Assembly (NCBI GenBank): GCA_015492115.1
Contig: WGFS01000028.1
Location: 1-5,147, forward strand
Length of the DNA: 5,147 nt
Source: Aquificaceae bacterium
GTDB lineage: Bacteria > Aquificota > Aquificia > Aquificales > Aquificaceae
Direction of reading: 5' to 3'
Part shown: positions 1 through 4,834 of the stretch, piece after piece
Layout of the letters: every line of letters starts with the position of its first letter
Position numbering within the stretch: the first letter of the stretch is position 1
Position numbers and translations under genes: made by a program
The notes under the pieces: model-generated
Database searches by the model: none
Seen by the model: the letters and a program-made list of their open reading frames with translations, nothing else
Told to the model about the DNA's origin: nothing

Positions 1-1
1 C

Positions 2-1048
2 CAGACGGTGGACGAGCTCACCCTGCTCACAGGGCTTGTGGGTGTCCGCCCCTTCTGGGATGAGCGAAGGAAACAGATGCGTTACTTCGTGTACACCCCT
101 GACATGATAGATGTCCTTGTGGAACCGGAAGACCCCACACGCCCAGTTCTTGTGGCTCTCTCTTGGGGCGTGGACGATGGAGAGAGGCTCAGAACAATCA
201 CCCACGTGTGGACCGAAGACAGTTTTATCAAGCTTGTGGACGGCAAGAAGAAAGAGGAGGATGAAAACCCCTACGGTGTTATACCTCTTGTTTTCTTCAG
301 GAATAAGGAGGCTCTCTACCACTTCTGGGACATATTTCCCATAGGCAGGGGGCTTGTGAAGGCGAACGAGGTACTGAACAAGGCGCTGACCGAGCTTGAC
401 TGGACAGTCCTCCTTGAAAGCCACGGTCAACTTGTCCTGAAAGGAGCTCCTCAGGGATACCGGCCCCTTGTAGGGCCGGATACCTACCTGAGCGTTCCCG
501 CCGATGGAGACGCCAAGTACATTAACCCGAATGCGGACATAGACAAGGCGCTTGCCTACGTGAACTCTCTCATAGACATGACCCTCATGACCCTCCGGAT
601 ACCGGAGAGCACAATCAGGATAACGAGCTCCACAGCCAAGTCTGGGGTCGCTATCATAGCCGAGCAGACCTCCCTTGCCGAGTGGCATGACAAAAGAGCT
701 GTTCAGTTTCAGCCCTACGAAGAGGAGCTTATCAGGCTATCCCTCCTCGTCTATGCTAAGCACAACGGAAAGACATTCCCCGAAGACGTGGGTATTCGCA
801 TAGACTACCCTCAGCCGGAAAAGCCTCTTGTGAGGGATGAGATACTTGACTGGCAGTTCCGCTTTGCGAACTACCTTGCCACGCCTATAGACTTCCTGAG
901 GGCGAAAAACCCAGAGCTCTCGGAAGAGGAAGCTATAGAGATATTTGAGAAGAACAAGGCATGGTTCAAGGAGAATATGGAAGCTATCACTCCGGCGGAG
1001 GAGGCACTCCTAAAGGCCAAGACACAAGAGATACAGGGTAGTCAATGA
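2..1048 (+). CDS. Phage portal protein, C-terminal part (5' end outside window)
   Basis: The portal is a dodecameric ring at one capsid vertex; DNA is pumped through it and the tail attaches to it. The frame is open to the left edge (two codons precede a GTG at 8), so this is a fragment of at least 348 codons, against about 450-500 in SPP1 gp6-like portals. Numbering from that GTG, residues 87-99 (NPYGVIPLVFFRN) match the portal pattern 'hpyG-iPvv-f-N'. Residues 115-145 resemble the helix around the central channel, and 209-250 (TAKSGVAIIAEQ, then a long amphipathic helix) match the 'SG-Al' stem/wing segment. The C-terminus is a charged helix, about 300-340. Its TGA lies inside ATGA, a 4-bp overlap with the next gene that suggests coupling. 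Family is judged from sequence pattern and from the MuF-type gene that follows, a classical pairing. The GTG at 8 is probably not the real start. Confidence 0.85.
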   Translation, partial: QTVDELTLLTGLVGVRPFWDERRKQMRYFVYTPDMIDVLVEPEDPTRPVLVALSWGVDDGERLRTITHVWTEDSFIKLVDGKKKEEDENPYGVIPLVFFRNKEALYHFWDIFPIGRGLVKANEVLNKALTELDWTVLLESHGQLVLKGAPQGYRPLVGPDTYLSVPADGDAKYINPNADIDKALAYVNSLIDMTLMTLRIPESTIRITSSTAKSGVAIIAEQTSLAEWHDKRAVQFQPYEEELIRLSLLVYAKHNGKTFPEDVGIRIDYPQPEKPLVRDEILDWQFRFANYLATPIDFLRAKNPELSEEEAIEIFEKNKAWFKENMEAITPAEEALLKAKTQEIQGSQ

Positions 1049-1845
1049 CAGAGAGAGAATTTGAAGAGAGGCTAAAGAGGCTTGAGAAGAAGATAGAGGA
1101 GCAGACCAAAATAGAAAACAAGGCGGTAAAGGATTTCCTCGGGGTGGCAAGAGAAGCCATTTCACGTGTTATAGAGCTGTTAGCCCGTTATTACAACCCC
1201 AAGGCTGTGGCTGATATCTACACTCCGCTCTTGGCCCAGATAGAAAAAGCCCTCGTTGCCGTGTTCGCTGCCAGAGTTCTTGATCTCAAGGACAGAGATG
1301 CGTGGGTGAACAGGTACCTCTTTCCTGCCCTTGAAGCCGGGTTCAGAGATGCTATAGAGATATTTGAGGATCTCGGTGTCAAGAGGCTCACGCTATCCCC
1401 TGAGCTCGTGAAGGCGTCCTATCAGTCCACGAAAATCGCCATCAAGGGGGCAACGGACGAGGTGAAGAAGGCGGTGCAGAGAGTTCTCCTTCAGGCTTCC
1501 TCGGTTCCGGATATGTCCTTGGATGAAGTGATGGATGCCCTCGTTGACGAACATGGGTTCTTCAAATCCATCCCAAAACACAGGCTCGAGACCATAGCAA
1601 GGAGTGAGCTGAACAGGGCATACAGGGAAGCCTTCAACCTCGTGAACAAGGAGCTCGGGGCAAGAAAGTTCAAGTATGTGGGCCCTCTTGATGAGAGGAC
1701 ATCCGCCATATGCAGGGCTAACCTCGGGAAGGTGAGGACAAAGGAAGAGTGGCTCAAGCTAAACCCCCTTGTTTTCTCTTACGGTCTCCACCCCAACTGC
1801 AGACACAGACTCATACCTGTCCCAGAGACTATAAAAACACGCTGA
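1045..1845 (+). CDS. Minor head protein, SPP1 gp7 / Mu gpF (MuF) family
   Basis: This is a head morphogenesis protein that binds the portal, is packaged in few copies, and in SPP1 affects DNA exit. At 266 aa it has a Lys/Glu-rich helical N-terminus (1-30), a helical middle (about 35-170) and a MuF domain at 178-258. Recognisable motifs are ARSELN (185-190), PLDERTSAIC (214-223) and HPNCRH (249-254), matching the family pattern 'aRTE...D-rT-..C...HpnCRc'. Its only two cysteines, C223 and C252, fall in these motifs. With H249/H254 they could bind a metal, which is inference. ATG 1045 overlaps the portal stop by 4 bp; the SD is only a weak AGGG (1035-1038), so translation is likely coupled to the portal. 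No toxin or enzyme domain is fused at the C-terminus, although the frame stays open past its TGA into the next gene. Confidence 0.88.
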   Translation: MTEREFEERLKRLEKKIEEQTKIENKAVKDFLGVAREAISRVIELLARYYNPKAVADIYTPLLAQIEKALVAVFAARVLDLKDRDAWVNRYLFPALEAGFRDAIEIFEDLGVKRLTLSPELVKASYQSTKIAIKGATDEVKKAVQRVLLQASSVPDMSLDEVMDALVDEHGFFKSIPKHRLETIARSELNRAYREAFNLVNKELGARKFKYVGPLDERTSAICRANLGKVRTKEEWLKLNPLVFSYGLHPNCRHRLIPVPETIKTR

Positions 1846-1902
1846 GCCTACTCTTTCAAGGGCGAGCTGAAAAGCATAATATGGTCTTTTCTCTTTCCGC
1901 CT

Positions 1903-2175
1903 ATGTTCAATCCTGTGGAGGCGATAAAGAGCAAGCGCATCCCCAAGAGCGTAAGGGAAGTAATCGGTTCTCAGAAGAAGAGGAAGAAGCTCCCGGCAAG
2001 CTACTTCCTCCTGCCAAAAGAGAGGAAGTTCCCTTGGAGGGACCCGAGGACAGGCAAGCCCAGATGTGACTTGATCAAGGCTGCGATAGTAAGGGCTGAA
2101 CAGCATGGCTATGCGGAGGTGGCAAGGAAGGCAAGAAGCCTTCTTCAGAAGTACTGCAAAGGAGGTAGTAAGTGA
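1903..2175 (+). CDS. Small basic phage protein, DUF6582-like, function unknown
   Basis: This 90-aa protein is very rich in Lys and Arg. A basic N-terminus (8-29, with KKRKK at 25-29) precedes a segment resembling the small phage family with the pattern 'LPdsaFa.P..RkyPi.d..h.r.Al.ra': here LPASYFLLPKERKFP at 30-44, then helices 55-68 and 70-86 (AAIVRAEQHGY, AEVARKARSLLQKYC). The match is from memory of the pattern and is moderate. Members often sit near portal, protease or capsid genes; their role is not known to me. The start is poorly defined: ATG 1903 is preceded by a pyrimidine-rich stretch with no SD, GTG 1915 is an alternative, and the same frame is open back to the TGA of the MuF gene at 1843-1845. 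The 3' end overlaps the scaffold start by 4 bp (GTGA). The basic charge would allow binding to DNA or to the acidic scaffold (inference). Confidence 0.72.
   Translation: MFNPVEAIKSKRIPKSVREVIGSQKKRKKLPASYFLLPKERKFPWRDPRTGKPRCDLIKAAIVRAEQHGYAEVARKARSLLQKYCKGGSK
2161..2166 (+). promoter_or_regulatory. Shine-Dalgarno site of the scaffold gene
   Basis: GGAGGT lies 5 nt before GTG 2172. It supports GTG as the scaffold start, although that codon overlaps the TGA of the preceding gene (GTGA). No ATG in this frame lies near a comparable site. Confidence 0.75.
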
Positions 2176-2732
2176 TACCGGAAGAGACCAGGGCTCCTCA
2201 AGAGGAGGAGCAAAAGCAGGAACAGGCTGGGGTTGAGCCCCAAGAGACCCAGAGCAGTGAGCCCGCTCCTGAGGATGTTTCCGCTGAAGCGGAAGCGATG
2301 GACGAGGAGCTTCAGAGGGCTATTGAGGAGAGTGAAAGGATTGAGAGGGAAGCCAAGGAGCTTGAAGCTCAGGCTGAAGAAGCGGAGCAGCAGGGCTTCT
2401 CTCCGGAATACGTGAAGAAGCTCAGGCAGGAAGCTGCCAAGAGGAGGATCGAGGCGAAGCAGTACAGAGCTGAAGCGGAGACCCTCAAGAAGAGGGTTGA
2501 AGAACAGGAGAGGGCTCTGGACGAGCTCCTGCAGGCGGAACTTGAAAACATACCGGAAAACCTCAGAGGGCTGGTCCCTCAGGGACTTTCAAAGGCGGAA
2601 CAGCTCAAGTGGATAGCCCAGGCCAAGAAGGCGGGCATTTTCGGAAACGTTCCTCCTGTAGGCGGGGAAGCTCCGGGAAGGAGCAAGGGACCCACCAAGG
2701 AGGAGCTTTTAAGGTCATTCCTAAAACCTTAA
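2172..2732 (+). CDS. Capsid scaffolding protein
   Basis: This is an internal scaffold that guides capsid protein into a procapsid and is lost before or during DNA packaging. The 186-aa protein has the usual build. Residues 1-40 are acidic, Gln/Pro/Glu-rich and probably disordered. A long Glu/Lys/Arg/Ala coiled coil follows, about 40-125, containing the typical FSPEYVKKLRQEAAKRRIEA segment (76-95). Then comes NIPENLRGLVPQGLSKAEQL (126-145) with a helix, and a short basic tail (about 169-186) likely to contact capsid protein. It resembles gp20/DUF4355-type scaffolds and contains no Cys. The position directly upstream of the capsid gene is the canonical one. There is no protease-like domain (no Ser/His catalytic pattern), so it is not a protease-scaffold fusion. 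The start is GTG 2172, supported by GGAGGT. The stop codon is part of an inverted repeat that reaches the capsid SD. Confidence 0.85.
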   Translation: MIPEETRAPQEEEQKQEQAGVEPQETQSSEPAPEDVSAEAEAMDEELQRAIEESERIEREAKELEAQAEEAEQQGFSPEYVKKLRQEAAKRRIEAKQYRAEAETLKKRVEEQERALDELLQAELENIPENLRGLVPQGLSKAEQLKWIAQAKKAGIFGNVPPVGGEAPGRSKGPTKEELLRSFLKP

Positions 2733-2734
2733 GG
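2707..2734 (+). promoter_or_regulatory. Inverted repeat overlapping the capsid gene's Shine-Dalgarno site
   Basis: TTAAGGT (2709-2715) and ACCTTAA (2726-2732) form a perfect 7-bp stem with a 10-nt loop. Two G-U pairs (2707-2708 with 2733-2734) can extend it. The right arm contains the scaffold TAA and the first half of the AAGGAGGT site. A ribosome finishing the scaffold gene would open it. The stem is AT-rich and would be marginal at high temperature, so a regulatory role is inference. Confidence 0.3.
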
Positions 2735-2738
2735 AGGT
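2731..2738 (+). promoter_or_regulatory. Strong Shine-Dalgarno site of the major capsid gene
   Basis: AAGGAGGT is a full-length match to the anti-SD. Its GGAGG core ends 9 nt before ATG 2747. It shares two bases with the scaffold TAA and fits the heavy expression a capsid gene needs. Confidence 0.85.
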
Positions 2739-2746
2739 AAGAAAAG

Positions 2747-3868
2747 ATGGCGCTCGGACAGAATACTACAAGCTACGATGTGAACCAAGCACAGCTGATA
2801 GAGCCCGTAAGGAGTGAGCTGGGTATAGTCCCTCCTCCTATACTGAGGGCTATAGTCTCAGGCAGTAACATAAACCAGACGACCCTTGATTGGTATGAAG
2901 ATGAGATCCTCGCCCTGAAGGCGAACGTCACCGGACCCGATGACGGTACCGGGAATGTAGGGGCTTCTTCAACCACACTGAACGTCTCCAACGCAAACGT
3001 TTTCGCATCCGGAGACGTCCTTGAGTGGGACGGGGAGAGAGTGAAGGTCGTTTCTGTGGACTACACGAACAATACTATCACGGTCGTCAGGGGCTATCAG
3101 GGAACTACGGCTTCCGCTCATGCTCTGAACCTCCCCGCTGAAGTGGTTTCCTCGCTTAACAGCGAAGGTGCAGACGCTGGGCTCGGTGCGAGAGTTTCTA
3201 CTCCGGTCAAGTACACCAACGTAACCCAGATATTCGCCGAATACCTCGTGCTCAGCGGAACCATGTCCGCTGTGGATGTGGAGTGGTCCACGGATGAGGT
3301 AGAGAGACAGCTCAGGCAGAAGCTCGCGAGGCTTGATACCCTGAAGGCGAAATCTGTCCTTTACGGTGTCAGGTACGACTCCGCTTCTGGAGCAGAAAGG
3401 ACTCTTGGAGGCATAGACTTCTTCATTACCAACAAGACCAACGCTGGTGGCGTAGCCCTCACCCCAGACATGCTCATAGACGAGCTCATAGCCATGGACA
3501 ACGACGGGGTTTTTGAGCTCAACCCGAACGTGCAGATATGGATGAACCCCAACTACATGAAGGTGGTAAACACTTGGTACAACCAGAAGCTCGTTGTCAA
3601 CCGTGAGGATACGAGGTACGGACAGGTCATCACCGCTTTAGTAACGAACTACGGCGAGATACCCATCATGTACGACAGGAACATCAAGGTAGGAGACATT
3701 TTTGTCTTTGACCCTGGCTTTGTCCAGAAGAGAGTTCTCAGACCTGAGATGAGAGAGCCTCTCGCCAAGAGAGGGGACAAGGTTGAGTGGCAGATCATAG
3801 AGGAGTTCACCATCAAGGTGGGCTACCTCAACGCTTGGAGGAAGATTGAAGGCGTTGCAGCGCCCTAA
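2747..3868 (+). CDS. Major capsid protein, SU10-like (DUF5309-type, HK97 fold)
   Basis: This is the main shell protein, 373 aa, without Cys. The N-terminal arm is about 1-60. Residues 66-130 form a Thr/Val/Asn-rich beta segment (TTLNVSNANVF, VLEWDGERVKVVSV, ITVVRGYQGT) typical of the E-loop/insert region in this family. Residues 153-175 (PVKYTNVTQIFAEYLVLSGT) match the hallmark 'NyTQif-e-v-vS'. A long spine-like helix covers about 181-206, followed by ERTLGGIDFFITN (217-229), a helix with MNPNYMKVVNTW (266-277), and the terminal pattern LRPEMREPLAKRGD...EFTIKVGYLNAW. Neither a cleavable delta domain nor a protease is evident. ATG 2747 has a near-ideal SD. The gene ends with two in-frame TAA codons (3866-3871), 13 bp before the next start codon (GTG 3882; 16 bp before ATG 3885). 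Family assignment rests on these motifs and on the scaffold upstream. Confidence 0.9.
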   Translation: MALGQNTTSYDVNQAQLIEPVRSELGIVPPPILRAIVSGSNINQTTLDWYEDEILALKANVTGPDDGTGNVGASSTTLNVSNANVFASGDVLEWDGERVKVVSVDYTNNTITVVRGYQGTTASAHALNLPAEVVSSLNSEGADAGLGARVSTPVKYTNVTQIFAEYLVLSGTMSAVDVEWSTDEVERQLRQKLARLDTLKAKSVLYGVRYDSASGAERTLGGIDFFITNKTNAGGVALTPDMLIDELIAMDNDGVFELNPNVQIWMNPNYMKVVNTWYNQKLVVNREDTRYGQVITALVTNYGEIPIMYDRNIKVGDIFVFDPGFVQKRVLRPEMREPLAKRGDKVEWQIIEEFTIKVGYLNAWRKIEGVAAP

Positions 3869-3870
3869 TA

Positions 3871-3877
3871 AGGAGGT
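3871..3877 (+). promoter_or_regulatory. Shine-Dalgarno site of the small post-capsid gene
   Basis: AGGAGGT precedes two adjacent in-frame start codons, GTG 3882 and ATG 3885. The GGAGG core lies 8 nt from the ATG and 5 nt from the GTG. ATG is preferred. Confidence 0.75.
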
Positions 3878-3884
3878 GTGAGTG

Positions 3885-4082
3885 ATGGCTAAGAAGCAAG
3901 GCAGTGTAGAGCTCGTAGGACCCTACAGGTTCGTCCTGTACGAAAAGAAGAGACTGGAAGGCGAGAAGGTTGACGGGGGCTTCAGGTTCGTGACAGACGA
4001 CAGGAACCTCATCGCTCACCTCAAGAAGATCGGCTTCAAGGAGGTCGCAAAGGAGCCTGCGGATGCTGAGGATAAGAATTAA
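3885..4082 (+). CDS. Small protein after the capsid gene, function unknown
   Basis: I do not recognise a family with certainty. From ATG 3885 the protein is 65 aa. It has a short beta-like part (VELVGPYRFVLYEKKRL, starting at about residue 7), then GGFRFVTDDRNLIAHLKKIG (about 31-50), whose end looks like a small helix-turn-helix-sized alpha unit. The tail is acidic (EPADAEDKN). There is no signal peptide or membrane segment. Short genes directly after the capsid gene in tailed phages often encode decoration, head-fibre or head-tail joining components, so a virion or assembly role is plausible but inferred only from position. The strong SD, normal codon use for the window and tight spacing say it is a real gene. 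GTG 3882 would add one residue. Its 3' end overlaps the next gene by 20 bp, and a terminator-like hairpin begins at its stop codon. Confidence 0.75.
   Translation: MAKKQGSVELVGPYRFVLYEKKRLEGEKVDGGFRFVTDDRNLIAHLKKIGFKEVAKEPADAEDKN
4049..4055 (+). promoter_or_regulatory. Shine-Dalgarno site of the virion morphogenesis gene
   Basis: AAAGGAG lies inside the end of the preceding gene, 7 nt before ATG 4063, and supports that start. It is perfectly complementary to CTCCTTT at 4102-4108, the 3' arm of the downstream hairpin, so it could be masked by alternative folding. Confidence 0.7.
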
Positions 4083-4500
4083 GGACAGGGGGGCTCGTGC
4101 CCTCCTTTCTTCTTCTACCGTGCGTAAGATTGTCCGCAAAGCCCTTCCGGAAGCTGCCAACATCACGATTGAGAACATCATAGAAGGCGTCAACAAGCAG
4201 ACGGACATCAAAGGAAACCCCTTCAAGCCCCTGAAGCCTCAAACCATACACAGGAAAGGGAGCTCAGAGGCTCTCATAGACACAGGCTCCATGCTCAGCT
4301 CAATCACTTGGAGGTGGACTGGAGAAGACAGGGTGGTTGTTTACTTCTCCGCTCCATTCCAACAACAGAAAGCGATGTGGCATCAGTTCGGGACAAAAAA
4401 AGGGATACCTCCGAGGGAATTCTTCGGGGTAAGACGTGACAACCCACTTCTGGGTGGATTCTCCATAGAGAGACTGGTAGGAGGGCTGAGCTTTGGCTAA
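4063..4500 (+). CDS. Virion morphogenesis / neck protein, Mu gpG (Phage_tail_S) family
   Basis: This protein likely acts at the head-tail junction or in tail completion. At 145 aa it carries the family signatures. Helical residues 18-45 are followed by KGNPFKPLKPQTI (50-62), which resembles 'd..G..w.pl...T'. LIDTGSMLSSITW (71-83) matches 'L.dTG.l..Si', a beta stretch with VVVYFSAP covers 91-98, and HQFG (107-110) with IPPREFFG (115-122) matches 'H..G....iPpR.flG'. This pattern is shared by PF05069-like proteins and is close in logic to HK97 gp10. ATG 4063 has a good SD. A later in-frame GTG (4120) has none and follows a pyrimidine tract, so ATG is preferred. Codons 12-20 include CGT and three TCT Ser codons in a row, unlike the AGG/TCC/AGC style around it; they coincide with the terminator-like structure. 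Confidence 0.85.
   Translation: MLRIRIKDRGARALLSSSTVRKIVRKALPEAANITIENIIEGVNKQTDIKGNPFKPLKPQTIHRKGSSEALIDTGSMLSSITWRWTGEDRVVVYFSAPFQQQKAMWHQFGTKKGIPPREFFGVRRDNPLLGGFSIERLVGGLSFG
4081..4116 (+). terminator. Terminator-like hairpin with pyrimidine tail, inside the 5' coding region of the next gene
   Basis: The core stem pairs AGGGGGGC (4087-4094) with GCCCTCCT (4099-4106): 8 bp, one G-U, tetraloop TCGT. It can extend through a bulged C at 4086 to pair AAGGA (4081-4085) with TTCTT (4107-4111). The core is followed by TTTCTTCTTCT up to 4116 (the T at 4106 belongs to the stem), T-rich but interrupted by C. It starts at the TAA of the small post-capsid gene, a usual place for a partial terminator that lowers expression downstream of capsid genes. 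It also lies in the first codons of the next gene, so termination would have to be incomplete or suppressed by translation. Confidence 0.4.
4480..4485 (+). promoter_or_regulatory. Shine-Dalgarno site selecting a TTG start for the adaptor gene
   Basis: GGAGGG lies 7 nt before TTG 4493. No in-frame ATG or GTG sits near this site, so it decides for TTG and for an 8-bp overlap with the preceding gene. Confidence 0.7.
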
Positions 4501-4834
4501 ATATGCAACCACAGCTGATGTGACAGATACGACCATTGTCGTTACGGACGCAGACCTTCAGGAGGCGGACAACTATGTGGATAATCTTCTTAAGCAGAAG
4601 GGGATAGACCCAACGAACGTAACGCTTCCGGACGAGACTTTGAAGCTCCTCGCTGTGTACTATGCGACTTACAGAGCGCTTATTCGTGAGGCTGTTCACG
4701 AAGACTCAGTTCTCATAGACAAGGCGAAACAGTATGAGAAGCTCTACAGGGAGAAAGCGGAACAGGTTACAGCGGAAACCCTCGGAGTAACCGGTTCAGC
4801 AACCTTCACAGCAAGCAGGGTAGGGAGAGGATAG
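4493..4834 (+). CDS. Head-tail adaptor/connector, HK97 gp6-like
   Basis: The adaptor binds under the portal ring and links the head to the stopper or tail. The 113-aa protein fits the adaptor build. It opens with 'AKYATTADVTDTTIVVTDADLQEADNYVDNLL' style sequence, i.e. a Thr-Asp-Val motif (residues 7-10), TDADLQEADNYVDNLL (18-33), then a four-helix-like array including LPDETLKLLAVYYATYRALI (45-64) and DSVLIDKAKQYEKLYREKAEQV (71-92). The C-terminal tail is a small Ser/Thr/Gly-rich extension that could embrace a neighbouring subunit. It has no Cys. The TTG start is supported by GGAGGG 7 nt upstream. The TAG stop is followed with no gap by the ATG of the next gene in the same frame. The identification rests on pattern, size and position and is good but not certain; another neck protein is possible. 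Confidence 0.72.
   Translation: MAKYATTADVTDTTIVVTDADLQEADNYVDNLLKQKGIDPTNVTLPDETLKLLAVYYATYRALIREAVHEDSVLIDKAKQYEKLYREKAEQVTAETLGVTGSATFTASRVGRG

Noticed and set aside
1852..1880. Promoter in the 57-bp gap, with CATAAT (1875-1880) as a -10 box
   Set aside because: The -35 candidate (CTTTCA-like) is poor and the spacing about 15 nt; such AT-rich hexamers are common, so it is not supportable.
1749..2069. Open + strand frame spanning the 57-bp gap, overlapping the MuF and small basic genes
   Set aside because: It has no SD, its residue makeup resembles no protein family, and the competing frame carries the LPASYF...ERKFP family pattern with normal codon use.
1759..2106. 115-codon open frame on the - strand opposite the MuF end and small basic gene
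   Set aside because: It is antisense to two supported genes. Purine-rich coding strands (AAG/GAG/AGG) commonly leave the opposite strand free of stops; no motif or SD was seen.
2574..2586. GTCCCTCAGGGAC palindrome in the scaffold gene as an operator
   Set aside because: It is a single short palindrome inside conserved coding sequence (LVPQGL), with no second copy and no promoter nearby.
3851..3864. Short GC hairpin (GGCG / CGCC, 6-nt loop) at the end of the capsid gene as a terminator
   Set aside because: The stem is only 4 bp plus a G-U pair and is followed by TAATAAGGAGG, the stops and the next SD, with no T tract.
3828..4226. 132-codon open frame on the - strand opposite the capsid end and following genes
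   Set aside because: It overlaps three well-supported genes, and its Leu/Ser-rich translation is the usual antisense shadow; no promoter or SD is visible.
4304..4699. 131-codon open frame on the - strand opposite the neck and adaptor genes
   Set aside because: It is an antisense shadow of two genes with recognisable motifs on the + strand.
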